A DNA stretch of 64,000 bases, taken from Hymenobacter lucidus. Lineage in GTDB: Bacteria; Bacteroidota; Bacteroidia; Cytophagales; Hymenobacteraceae. The translations under genes were made by a program, and so were the position numbers. Positions within the stretch are counted from its first letter, which is position 1; every line of letters starts with the position of its first letter. Positions 56,015 to 64,000 of the stretch are shown one piece after another. The notes below the pieces were generated by a model. The model saw only the letters and a list, made by a program, of their open reading frames with translations. It had not been told where the DNA came from and did no database searches. The stretch is from contig NZ_JAJADR010000003.1 in assembly GCF_020447265.1 (NCBI RefSeq), forward strand, positions 186,001-250,000. Reading direction: 5' to 3'.

Positions 56015-59000
56015 ATGGAAGCTCAAGCCCCCACCCAACTCGAAACCGGCACCTACGAAATCCTGCGCAACCGCCTGCAAAAAAGCAGCACCGACTTGCG
56101 CCAGCGCCTGGACCTGCTCAATACCGAGCGTAAGCAGGTGTTCGGGGCCGTGGATACCCGCCTGATTGGCACCGGCCGCATTACCACCGAAAACAACTGC
56201 GTGCCCTGGGACATGGTGCCGGTGGGCCGACGGTTCATCTTTGGGTATAACGTGGTGCTGGGGCTGAAGGCGGAGCCGGATTTGGCCGACGTGTTTGGCG
56301 TGTACGAGTACGCCGAGCACGACTTCCGGCCGCTGGGCCTGGAGCTGCTGCAGAACCCGCAGTTTCTGGAGGAGTTCCGCAACCTGTACCGCTACTACAA
56401 GAACACCCAGTTCGTGAAGTTTGCCGTCATCGGGCACCACTTGTTCATGGTGTTCCGGGTGGGCAAGAGTGCTTCCGACGTGAAGACGTTCAAGTGGCTG
56501 ATTCAGGGCGAGACACTCAACTACATTGATAACCGCTCCGACCACGAGTACACCTTTCCGCCCCAGCACGAGTTCCAGTGGAAGCGCGCCACGCGGGACA
56601 TGCAGCGCGGCGGCCGGCACCCCCACATCAGCATCGAAGACAAGGTGTTTGTGGAAACCGTGGGCGGCGACCTGACCATCAAGGTTGAAGACAACACCAC
56701 TTCGGGCCACGGCATTCTGAGTGAGCCGGTGGACGACAAGGACCAGACCCTGGACGACTCGGAAATCTACTATGCCGTGGTCGGCAACCTGATTCTGCTC
56801 AAAATCCGGCCCTACCAGGAGCAGCAGTACCGTTATTTTATCTTCAACCACAAGCTTAAAACGGCCCAGCGCCTTGATGCCCTGGCCGATGCCTGCGTGC
56901 TGCTGCCCGACGGGCAGGGCCTGATTTTCCCCCACGGCTTCTACCTGCAAACCGGCGACAACAAGCTCTTCGACAACGGCCTGCGGGAGATGCTGTTTGA
57001 GAAGCGGGTGGTGTCGCCCAACGGGGAGGATTTCCTGTACGTGTTCTTCAACAAGGACCACGGCACCTACCTGCTGCTGAGCTACAACCGCATTGCTCAG
57101 CACGTCGATAACCCGATTGTGTGCCACGGCTACGCGCTGTTCGAGAACGGGGAACTGTGCTACTTCCGGGCCGACGACGAGCCCAAGAAGCACCACGCCG
57201 TGCAGATCTGGCAGACGCCCTACACCGCGCCGGATTTCCAGCTGCCCGTCACCTCCGACTCCTACCTCTACAAGCTGGGCAACAAGGAAATTGTGCGGGC
57301 CATGAGCGAGGTGCAGGAAGTGCTGACCCTGACCGGCAAGGACGACAGCTACGCCGGCCTCTACCTCGACCTGATTCGCCAGACGACTAGCCTCACCGAC
57401 GCCTACCATTGGCTGCGCGAGCCCGCCGCTCAGGCGTTGGCCGAGCCCCTGGGCGAAATCCGGCAGACGGCCACCGCCGCCGTAGAGGAGTTTGAGAAGG
57501 TGCAGAGCATCCGCAAGAACACGGCCCAGCAAACGGCCGCTGTGTTCCAGAAAGCCGACGAGCTGACCGGCCGAATCCGCCGCTCGGCGCCCGACTCCGT
57601 CACGGAGTTCGTGCAAATGCTGGGTGAGCTGCGCGGGGTGCGGGGCGAGGTAATTTCGCTGAAGGAGCTGCGCTACGTGGAGCTGCCGGCCGTGGAGAAG
57701 CACGCCGCTGACCTCGAAGCCCTGAGCAAGGAAGTGGCCCTGCAGACCGTGGACTTCCTGCTCAAGCCCGATGCCCTGGCGCCCTACTCCCAGCGCGTGC
57801 AGGCCATTGCCGACGGCGTGGAGCAGGTGAGCAAAACTATCGAAGCCGACCAGCGCGAGCAGGAAACCGCCGCCGTGGCCCAGGAGCTGGAACTACTGAT
57901 TGAGGTCGTGAGCAACCTGCCCATCCCCGACCCCACCCAGACCACGGCCATCATCGACAACATCTCGACGGTGTACGCCCGCTTCAACCAGATTCGGGCG
58001 GCGCTGAAGCGGCGGCGGCAGGCCCTGGCCGGCACCGAGGCCCAGGCTGAATTCACGGCCCAGCTCAAGCTGCTGGAACAGGCTCTCACCAACTACCTCG
58101 ACCTGGCCGACACCCCCGTCAAGTGCGACGAGTACCTGACCAAGCTCATGGTGCAGCTGGAGGAGCTGGAAGGCAAATTCCCCGACTTCGACCAATTCAT
58201 TGAGCAACTTACTACCCGGCGCGAGCAGGTAGTGGAAGCCTTCGAGTCGAAGAAAACGGTCCTGGTAGCCGCCCGCAACCAGCGCGCCACGGCCCTGCTG
58301 CAAAGCGCCGAGCGGCTGCTGAAAGCGGTGCAAAGTCGCCTCACCCGCCTGGAATCGGTGGCCGACATCAACGGGTACTTTGCCGCCGACGTGATGGTGG
58401 AAAAGGTGCGCCAGACCGCTCAGGAGCTGCTCAACCTCGGCGACTCGGTGAAGTCGGACGACGTGCAGAGCCGCCTGAAAACCCTGCGCGAGGACGCCGT
58501 GCGCCAGCTCCGCGACCGGGCCGACCTGTTTGCCGACGGTGGCCAGACCCTCAAGTTCGGTCCCCACGCCTTCACCGTGAACACCCAGCCCCTAGAGCTG
58601 ACCGTGGTGCTGCGCGACGGCGACCTACACTACCACCTCACCGGGACCAACTTTTTCCAGAAGATAACCGACCCGGCCCTGCTGGCTTCTAGGCCAGTCT
58701 GGGAGCAAACCGTACTGTCGGAAAACCAGGACGTGTACCGGGCCGAATTTCTGGCCTGGCGCATCCTGCAGGCGGCTCAGCACCCCGCGCCGGCCGATGC
58801 CGAAGCGGGTCGCGCCGCCGTGCTGTCGGTAACCGAGCTAGGCCACCTCAGCTCCGCCGAACTACTGGCTTACGTGCAGCAATTTATGGCCGCGCGCTAC
58901 CAGGAAGGCTACCTCAAAGGCGTGCACGACCACGACGCGGCCCTACTGCTCACGGCCCTGGTCCGCCTCACCCGCACTGCCGACCTACTCCGCTACCCCG

Positions 59001-60943
59001 CCGATACCCGCGCCGCGGCGGCCCTCTACTGGCTGCGCTTCGCCAACCCCGACCAGCGGGCCCACTGGGAGCGGCAGCTCCAAGGCATCGGAGTGCTGCT
59101 CCAGGTGTTTCCCGATTCCCAGGAATTCGATGAGCTCAAAACCGAGCTGCAAACGGCTGTAAACCACTTCGCCGAGCAAACCGGCCTCTTCACGCCCGCC
59201 CAGGTGGCGGAAGCCGGCGACTACCTTTTCCACGAGCTGACCCACACCGGCACCTTCATCATTGCCGCCGAAGCCGCCGAGCTCTACCAGCAGTTCCAGA
59301 AGCAGCTGCAGGAGCGCCAGGCCACGGAGCTGTTTCAGCAGTCAGTGATGGGCCTCCAGGACCAGCCCGCCGCCCAGCTCCCCCTAATTCGGCAGTGGCT
59401 ACAGGCCTACCTGCGCCAGGCCCCGGCCGCCGCTACCCTCTCCGATTTCTGCAACGAGTGCGCCGTGCTTTTGCTCACCGGCACCTACGACTCCGCCCGC
59501 GTAGTACACACGCCTTTGCGCGAAACCCTCGAAGGCTTCCAAGGCACCCACCCGCGCATCATCTCCACTAACAACGGACAACTAACAACCAACAACTACC
59601 ACCTCGACTTCCCCGATTTCCGCCGCCGCCTGCTGCACTACGACCGCGCCACGGTGGCCCAGTACGAGCAATTTCAGGAAGTGAAAAAGCAGCTGCTGGC
59701 CCGGGCCGCCGAGGACATGCGCCTGGAAGACTTCCGCCCCCGCGTACTCACCTCCTTCGTGCGCAACCGCCTCATCGACCAGGTGTATCTGCCCATCATC
59801 GGGGCCAACCTGGCCAAGCAGATCGGGACGGCGGGTGAGGGCAAACGCACCGACCTGATGGGCTTGCTGCTGCTCATCTCCCCGCCCGGTTACGGCAAAA
59901 CCACCCTCATGGAGTACGTGGCCAACCGCCTGGGGCTCATCTTCATGAAAATCAACGGGCCGGCCATTGGGCACGCCGTGACCAGCGTGGACCCCGCCCA
60001 GGCCCCTAACGCCGGGGCGCGGCAGGAGCTGGAGAAGCTGAACCTGGCCTTCGAGATGGGCGACAACGTGATGATTTACGTGGATGACATCCAGCACTGC
60101 AACCCCGAGTTTCTGCAGAAGTTCATCTCGCTCTGCGACGCCCAGCGCAAGATTGAGGGCGTCTACCAGGGCCGCCCCCGCACCTACGACTTCCGCGGCC
60201 GCAAGGTGTGCGTGGTGATGGCCGGCAACCCCTACACCGAAAGCGGCGACGTATTCCAGCTGCCCGACATGCTAGCCAACCGCGCCGACATCTATAACCT
60301 GGGCGACATTCTCACGGCCGGCTCCGAAAACGCCTTCCGCCTCTCCTACCTCGAAAACGCCCTGACCAGCAACGCGGCCCTGGCCCGCCTCGCCACCCAA
60401 AGCCCCCAGGACGTGCCCGCCCTCATTCGCCTGGCCGAAACCGGGCAGCAAGATGGCCTCAGCTTCGAGGGCAACCACACGCCCGAGGAGCTGAACGAGT
60501 ACGTGGCGGTGCTCCAGAAGCTGCTACGCCTGCGCGACGTGGTGGCCCGCGTAAATGCCGCCTACATTGCCAGCGCCGCCCAGGCCGACGCCTACCGCAC
60601 CGAGCCGCCGTTCAAGCTGCAGGGCTCCTACCGCAACATGAACAAGCTGGCCGAGAAAGTGCGCCCCGTGATGAACGACCAGGAAATTGAGCAGCTCCTG
60701 GCCGCCCACTACGAAAGCGAAGCCCAAACCCTGACCAGCGCCACCGAAGCCAACCTGCTCAAGCTGCGCGAGCTGCTTGGCTGGCTCACCTCCGAGCAAG
60801 CCGCCCGCTGGCAGCAAATCAAGCAAACCTACCTCGACAACCTCCGCAACTCCGGCGCCGGCCAACTCCTGCAGATGCTCGATAAGCTGGAAAACATTGC
60901 CGGCGGGTTGAGTGGGATTCGAGAAGCGCTAAAGCGGGAGTAA
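56015..60943 (+). CDS. Giant DUF3686 / AAA ATPase of the PspA-flotillin locus
   Basis: 1642 residues from ATG 56015 (MEAQAPTQLETGTYEILRNRLQ). The N-terminal half (DUF3686; DTRLIGTGRITTENNCVPWDMVPVGRRFIFGYNVVLGLK, HISIEDKVFVETVGGDLTIKVEDNT) is probably a beta-propeller-like domain. Coiled coils follow between about residues 470 and 850. The C-terminal AAA module has Walker A SPPGYGKTTLMEYVANRLG (about 1290), Walker B MIYVDDIQHC (about 1355) and a sensor region CVVMAGNPYTESGDVFQLPDMLANRADIYNLGD. Family members are called DNA-repair ATPases, but linkage with PspA and flotillin points to envelope stress. It was probably a MoxR-like remodeller in origin. Confidence 0.88.
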   Translation: MEAQAPTQLETGTYEILRNRLQKSSTDLRQRLDLLNTERKQVFGAVDTRLIGTGRITTENNCVPWDMVPVGRRFIFGYNVVLGLKAEPDLADVFGVYEYAEHDFRPLGLELLQNPQFLEEFRNLYRYYKNTQFVKFAVIGHHLFMVFRVGKSASDVKTFKWLIQGETLNYIDNRSDHEYTFPPQHEFQWKRATRDMQRGGRHPHISIEDKVFVETVGGDLTIKVEDNTTSGHGILSEPVDDKDQTLDDSEIYYAVVGNLILLKIRPYQEQQYRYFIFNHKLKTAQRLDALADACVLLPDGQGLIFPHGFYLQTGDNKLFDNGLREMLFEKRVVSPNGEDFLYVFFNKDHGTYLLLSYNRIAQHVDNPIVCHGYALFENGELCYFRADDEPKKHHAVQIWQTPYTAPDFQLPVTSDSYLYKLGNKEIVRAMSEVQEVLTLTGKDDSYAGLYLDLIRQTTSLTDAYHWLREPAAQALAEPLGEIRQTATAAVEEFEKVQSIRKNTAQQTAAVFQKADELTGRIRRSAPDSVTEFVQMLGELRGVRGEVISLKELRYVELPAVEKHAADLEALSKEVALQTVDFLLKPDALAPYSQRVQAIADGVEQVSKTIEADQREQETAAVAQELELLIEVVSNLPIPDPTQTTAIIDNISTVYARFNQIRAALKRRRQALAGTEAQAEFTAQLKLLEQALTNYLDLADTPVKCDEYLTKLMVQLEELEGKFPDFDQFIEQLTTRREQVVEAFESKKTVLVAARNQRATALLQSAERLLKAVQSRLTRLESVADINGYFAADVMVEKVRQTAQELLNLGDSVKSDDVQSRLKTLREDAVRQLRDRADLFADGGQTLKFGPHAFTVNTQPLELTVVLRDGDLHYHLTGTNFFQKITDPALLASRPVWEQTVLSENQDVYRAEFLAWRILQAAQHPAPADAEAGRAAVLSVTELGHLSSAELLAYVQQFMAARYQEGYLKGVHDHDAALLLTALVRLTRTADLLRYPADTRAAAALYWLRFANPDQRAHWERQLQGIGVLLQVFPDSQEFDELKTELQTAVNHFAEQTGLFTPAQVAEAGDYLFHELTHTGTFIIAAEAAELYQQFQKQLQERQATELFQQSVMGLQDQPAAQLPLIRQWLQAYLRQAPAAATLSDFCNECAVLLLTGTYDSARVVHTPLRETLEGFQGTHPRIISTNNGQLTTNNYHLDFPDFRRRLLHYDRATVAQYEQFQEVKKQLLARAAEDMRLEDFRPRVLTSFVRNRLIDQVYLPIIGANLAKQIGTAGEGKRTDLMGLLLLISPPGYGKTTLMEYVANRLGLIFMKINGPAIGHAVTSVDPAQAPNAGARQELEKLNLAFEMGDNVMIYVDDIQHCNPEFLQKFISLCDAQRKIEGVYQGRPRTYDFRGRKVCVVMAGNPYTESGDVFQLPDMLANRADIYNLGDILTAGSENAFRLSYLENALTSNAALARLATQSPQDVPALIRLAETGQQDGLSFEGNHTPEELNEYVAVLQKLLRLRDVVARVNAAYIASAAQADAYRTEPPFKLQGSYRNMNKLAEKVRPVMNDQEIEQLLAAHYESEAQTLTSATEANLLKLRELLGWLTSEQAARWQQIKQTYLDNLRNSGAGQLLQMLDKLENIAGGLSGIREALKRE

Positions 60944-60953
60944 CGTACACCCC

Positions 60954-61328
60954 ATGTCCGCAATGACGACCAACAACCTCGTGTTTCTTCTCACCGGCAC
61001 CGGTCTGTTCTTTTGGGGCTTATGGCTCTGGCGGCAACGACAACGGCTTGTCCGCCACGGACAGTTTACAACGGGCATGGTCATCGGCCACGACGAAGGT
61101 CCCATTGTTAGGTTCTACACCCAGGACCAAAAACCGGTATCCGGTAAATCTGCCGCTAGTCCATCGAGTAGATACCATCCGGATGGTGCGTCCATCGGCG
61201 TGTACTATGATCCTGAAAAGCCGCGGGATTTTGTGCTTGATACCACAGAGCACAAGGTAACTCCCCTGCTCATCATGCTTATGGGCATTGTCTTTTTTTT
61301 GGGTGGACTCTTTTCCAAAATAGACTAG
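60954..61328 (+). CDS. Small membrane protein, DUF3592-like
   Basis: 124 residues with two transmembrane helices (NNLVFLLTGTGLFFWGLWLW and VTPLLIMLMGIVFFLGGLF) around a soluble part (GQFTTGMVIGHDEGPIVRFYTQDQKPVSGKSAASPSSRYHPDGASIGVYYDPEKPRDFVLD), with the TGxVxG..VRFxTxxG and VxYDPxxPxDFxxD pattern of DUF3592. It starts 10 bp after the giant ATPase. A degenerate copy of the ATPase 3' end follows, so the gene is bracketed by homologous sequence. Confidence 0.78.
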   Translation: MSAMTTNNLVFLLTGTGLFFWGLWLWRQRQRLVRHGQFTTGMVIGHDEGPIVRFYTQDQKPVSGKSAASPSSRYHPDGASIGVYYDPEKPRDFVLDTTEHKVTPLLIMLMGIVFFLGGLFSKID

Positions 61329-61355
61329 TCTTTCCCTTGATCCTACTTTATTTAA

Positions 61356-61438
61356 CAACCTGCGCAACTCCGGCATCGGGCAGCTTCTGCAGATGCTCGA
61401 TAAGCTGAAAAACATTGCCGGTGGGTCGAGTGGGATTA
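61356..61438 (+). pseudogene. Duplicated 3' end of the DUF3686 ATPase gene (fragment)
   Basis: About 83 bp matching 60838-60919 at roughly 85 percent by eye, including TGCAGATGCTCGATAAGCTG and the AACATTGCCGG...GAGTGGGATT end. There is no start, and the reading frame is not kept beyond the match. It shows that a tandem duplication or recombination took place around the small DUF3592-like gene. Confidence 0.75.
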
Positions 61439-61458
61439 TTAATATAGCTACTCAATAC

Positions 61459-62676
61459 TCACTTGCTGTTTTTTTTATCATTCAATAAAGCCTCTAACTT
61501 GACTTTGGTTTCCGGAATAACTTGCAGAGTCAATGCTTTTTTGAAATTCTCGATGGCTTTGGTTTTAGACCCTGTTTCAAGATAAAAGTCACCTAAAGAA
61601 TCATAGCAGTTGGCGCTGCTTGGATTGTTGACCACGTTAAGCTTAAATAAAGCCTCTGATTTTTTAAACTGCTTGGTCCGCAGCATTTGATACCCAAGGT
61701 TATTAACTTGACTTTCACTTGGCTTGATAGTATAGCCCATTTGCTCCGATACTCTTTTGTAATGAGTAGTCAACAATGACTCTAGATTAAATTTAGGATC
61801 CTGTAACTCACTATCATAGATTTTTAGCTTGTAGAAATCGTATACAAATCGAAGGGCATCATACTCTCCAATCAACCTTACGGAGGAGTGATTATCGTCT
61901 TCATAGAATTTGTACTTAAAGCGCAGTTCGTTTTTCTTGTTCCTAGTAAGCTCTTTAATGATGGCTATATTGCTACGAATAAGAGAGGTAGTATTACTTG
62001 TATCCTTTTGAACGCTTAGCGTATCTACTCCTCTTTCCAAACGATTGGCCATCGCCATGAATAACTTTTTCCCTTTGTAGGTACGGCCAGGTAAAATTAT
62101 CTTAGCTTCTTTCACAACTTTTTGGTCACTCCACCACAAAGCGCCGTCGAGAGAAACATACGAATTAAATAAGCTTGGATTGTGCAGAAGCGTATTCACA
62201 ACCGTCAACCCTCCAACCGAGTGACCGATAAGTGTCCTATACGTTGTGGTTGGATACGTCGCATCGACGTAGGGAATCAATTCCTTTTCAACGAACGACA
62301 TGAACTTATCACCACTGCCAATGAAGTTAGGAAACTCCTTTTCAGTGCCCGTTGTGAGCTCACTCAACCTATCTGTATGTACAATTCCAATCACAATCGT
62401 AGGAGGGCAAAGGCTTGATTCCTCCATATGCTCTACTATACTTACGACCGAGTTGAAATTATCGCTTCCATCCAGTAAATAAATAACTGGATAACGCCCT
62501 CGGTCTTTGATTTTATTTCCTCCATTGCTTGTAGGAATATGAATCAGCACGGCGCGCTTTTGTCCTAGTATTTCCGAGGACATGGTTTCCTCAAATCCAA
62601 GAATTAAGGGGCTACCCTCTTGTGCGTTTGCACAAAAATAAGCTAATAAGAATGCGCAAAAGAATAGGATAGATTT
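61459..62676 (-). CDS. Secreted alpha/beta hydrolase-fold esterase with C-terminal TPR, AT-rich
   Basis: 405 residues if translation starts at GTG 62676 (MKSILFFCAFLLAYFCANAQ), a typical signal peptide; the ATG at 62766 adds 30 residues of poor quality. The esterase D-like domain has YPVIYLLDGSDNFNSVVSIVEH, nucleophile IGHSVGGLTVVNTLL and a His in YEDDNHSSVRLIGEYDALRFVYDF. A TPR-like pair follows (VNNLGYQMLRTKQFKKSEALFKLNVVNNPSSANCYDSLGDFYLETGSKTKAIENFKKALTL). Its base composition is far richer in A+T than its neighbours, suggesting recent acquisition. It shares its family with the esterase at 2432. Confidence 0.85.
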   Translation of the reverse strand, partial: KSILFFCAFLLAYFCANAQEGSPLILGFEETMSSEILGQKRAVLIHIPTSNGGNKIKDRGRYPVIYLLDGSDNFNSVVSIVEHMEESSLCPPTIVIGIVHTDRLSELTTGTEKEFPNFIGSGDKFMSFVEKELIPYVDATYPTTTYRTLIGHSVGGLTVVNTLLHNPSLFNSYVSLDGALWWSDQKVVKEAKIILPGRTYKGKKLFMAMANRLERGVDTLSVQKDTSNTTSLIRSNIAIIKELTRNKKNELRFKYKFYEDDNHSSVRLIGEYDALRFVYDFYKLKIYDSELQDPKFNLESLLTTHYKRVSEQMGYTIKPSESQVNNLGYQMLRTKQFKKSEALFKLNVVNNPSSANCYDSLGDFYLETGSKTKAIENFKKALTLQVIPETKVKLEALLNDKKNSK

Positions 62677-62923
62677 CACAGGATTATGCAAGCAAAAATG
62701 AGAATAAAACTGATTTAGAGCGCCGAAGGTAGGAATAAAAGCCAGACGAGCATTACTTCGAATCATTAAGCCTTTGTTTTCGATTCTAGTAGCTAATATG
62801 CTTCCTGATTCCTTCTTACTGGCGCGGGTTTAGCACTGCGTAACCCATAATCAGCCTTGTGGGGAAACTTGGCACCAACCCGCAGCAGCCCTACCTTGCC
62901 CCCTCGCTAAACTCCTCCTCTAT

Positions 62924-63460
62924 ATGGGCAAGCAATATCCTACTATCAGCGCCGACATTCAGGCTTTTATTGAGCGGCAGCACGTGTTCTTCGTGGGTAC
63001 AGCTGCCGCCGATGGGCGCGTCAACATCTCGCCCAAGGGCCAGGATACTCTGCGCGTGCTCGGCCCCAACCGCGTGGCCTGGCTGAACTTAACCGGCAGC
63101 GGCAACGAAACGGCTGCCCACTTGCTGGAGGTGAACCGCATTACGCTGATGTGGTGCGCCTTCGAGGGCAAGCCCAACATCCTGCGCCTCTACGGTACGG
63201 CCACCATCTACCACCCCCGCGACGCGGAGTGGGCCGAATTGCTGCCGCTGTTCCCAGTGCTGCCCGGTGCCCGGCAGATTCTGGTGGTTGACGTAGACCT
63301 GGTGCAAACCTCCTGCGGCATGGCCGTGCCCTTCCTCGACTACCGGGCCGAGCGCGACGAGCTGAATAACTCCATGGAAAAGCGCGGCCCCGAGCAGGTA
63401 GCAGAGTACTGGCACAACCGCAACGCCCGCAGCATCGACGGCAAGCCCACCAGTATTTGA
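62924..63460 (+). CDS. Pyridoxamine 5'-phosphate oxidase-family protein
   Basis: 178 residues. Split-barrel flavin-binding pattern: IQAFIERQHVFFVGTAAADGRVNISPKGQDTLRVLGPNRVAWLNLTGSGNETAAHLLEVNRITLMWCAFEGKPNILRLYGTATI. The C-terminal part (VVDVDLVQTSCGMAVPFLDYRAERDELNNSMEKRG) is typical of the PNPOx-like group with a conserved SCGMAVP. The cofactor could be FMN or F420; the reaction is unknown. It is convergent with the SDR gene. Confidence 0.87.
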   Translation: MGKQYPTISADIQAFIERQHVFFVGTAAADGRVNISPKGQDTLRVLGPNRVAWLNLTGSGNETAAHLLEVNRITLMWCAFEGKPNILRLYGTATIYHPRDAEWAELLPLFPVLPGARQILVVDVDLVQTSCGMAVPFLDYRAERDELNNSMEKRGPEQVAEYWHNRNARSIDGKPTSI

Positions 63461-63522
63461 GGTGAGTGCCTGGAAGAAGCGTAAGGCATTCATCCTGCCG
63501 CCATCAGGTGGCTGGACCACAA

Positions 63523-63554
63523 AAACGCCCTGCAACTTACGTCACGGGGCGTTT
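63523..63554 (+). terminator. Terminator after the PNPOx-family gene
   Basis: AAACGCCC-N16-GGGCGTTT, 8-bp arms, about 60 bp downstream of the stop codon. Confidence 0.55.
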
Positions 63555-63587
63555 CTTCAGGGTTATTTGTCAGGGCAAGGGTTATCG

Positions 63588-63647
63588 AACTTTGTAGTTC
63601 ACGTGCCAAAACGATTCTACCGGGTTATGGACGCGAACTACAAAGTT
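63588..63647. repeat. 13-bp perfect inverted repeat between convergent genes
   Basis: AACTTTGTAGTTC and its exact reverse complement separated by 34 bp. Each arm reads like a regulator site (ACTTTGTAGTT), but the setting is the gap between two gene ends. It may be a small mobile-element remnant. Confidence 0.45.
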
Positions 63648-63663
63648 TGCCCTACTGCTGCCG

Positions 63664-64000
63664 CTACGGCAGGCCCTTGCCGCCGGCCGCGCCGTACACC
63701 TGCCCCGTGGCGTAGCTGGCCTGCGGATCGGCGAGCTGCACGTAGATGGAGGCCAGCTCCACGGGCTGTCCCGGCCGCATCATGGGCGTATCGCCGCCGA
63801 ACTTGACCAGCTTTTCCTGGGTAGCGCCGCCGCTCACCTGCAAGGGCGTCCAGATGGGGCCGGGGGCCACGCCGTTTACCCGGATGCCTTTCGGGGCCAG
63901 CTGCTTGGCCAGGGAGCGGACGTAGTTGGTAGTAGCGGCCTTGGTCTGGGCGTAGTCGTAGAGGTCCTCGGAGGGGTCGGTGGCCTGCTCGGAGGTGGTG
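63664..64000 (-). CDS. Short-chain dehydrogenase/reductase (partial, C-terminal part)
   Basis: The frame enters from the right edge and stops at 63664; about 111 residues are visible. The SDR catalytic YxxxK appears as [46 protein letters not shown], with the following NGVAPGPI cofactor motif and the C-terminal [36 protein letters not shown]. The pattern matches stress-type SDRs related to YghA or glucose-1-dehydrogenase. The Rossmann dinucleotide motif lies outside the window. Confidence 0.88.
   Translation of the reverse strand, partial: TTSEQATDPSEDLYDYAQTKAATTNYVRSLAKQLAPKGIRVNGVAPGPIWTPLQVSGGATQEKLVKFGGDTPMMRPGQPVELASIYVQLADPQASYATGQVYGAAGGKGLP

Noticed and set aside
55964..57703. 579-codon antisense frame opposite the start of the giant ATPase.
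   Set aside because: Low-complexity Val/Leu/Gly/His translation and complete overlap with a well-supported DUF3686 gene.

Overview
The window looks like a chromosomal segment of a high-GC Bacteroidota bacterium, most likely Hymenobacter or a close relative. The evidence is the type IX secretion (T9SS) C-terminal sorting domains (YPNPA...GLYTLRA), a PID-CTERM tail, Bacteroidota-type TAnnTTTG promoter elements, weak Shine-Dalgarno usage and strong GC bias. No rRNA operon, CRISPR array, integrase or complete insertion sequence was seen. Coordinates were read by eye from the sequence; nothing was searched against a database.

Layout. 1-6970: housekeeping and envelope genes (partial gliding-type surface protein, MOSC protein, mercaptopyruvate sulfurtransferase, secreted esterase, DUF2490 protein, zinc-ribbon and membrane proteins, sterol-desaturase-type hydroxylase). 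7069-20809: four paralogous secreted beta-propeller/T9SS proteins, interspersed with a divergent HxlR/AzoR pair, a frameshifted GNAT gene, a PAS histidine kinase and an S74-chaperone surface protein. 20832-28211: DinB, NHL and META lipoproteins, a 1482-residue triple-DUF4394 T9SS protein and a PID-CTERM peptide. 28347-31382: a LytS/LytT-type operon with one intact and one degenerate histidine kinase, preceded by a LytTR-like direct repeat. 33443-37797: a first RtcB RNA ligase, a zinc-ribbon protein and an ArsR-SRPBCC-DoxX-YdeI operon.

The most striking region is 38134-44917, all on the minus strand. In transcription order it holds a PcfJ-like protein, a TROVE/vWA protein (Ro60/Rsr orthologue), a microbial-type PARG macrodomain protein, a tandem array of nine small structured RNAs (39660-40923) and a second RtcB. 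Each RNA starts with a near-constant GGTGCCGTAG leader, has an 8-bp helix whose sequence differs from unit to unit but whose pairing is kept, and ends in TTGCCC or a variant. Six of the nine enclose recognisable parts of a tRNA-like body in circularly permuted order (T arm, 3' acceptor strand, short loop, 5' acceptor strand, then a D arm in five of them). This is the layout expected of bacterial Y RNAs of the YrlA type, which bind Ro60 and mimic tRNA. I read the locus as an RNA-surveillance and RNA-repair island with an unusually large and diversified set of Y RNAs.

45416-50366 carries a tiny ORF with its own terminator, an HDAC-family deacetylase, a J-domain protein and an alpha/beta hydrolase. 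50415-61328 is an envelope-stress (Psp/flotillin-like) locus: an XRE regulator divergent from a YbjN-like protein, PspA, an NfeD/YqiJ-like membrane protein, flotillin, two small DUF3592-like proteins and a 1642-residue DUF3686 AAA ATPase, with a degenerate duplicate of the ATPase 3' end downstream. The window ends with an AT-rich, probably acquired esterase, a PNPOx-family protein and a partial short-chain dehydrogenase. Long palindromic intergenic repeats of two related types occur near 1.4, 3.4, 35.0 and 49.4 kb.
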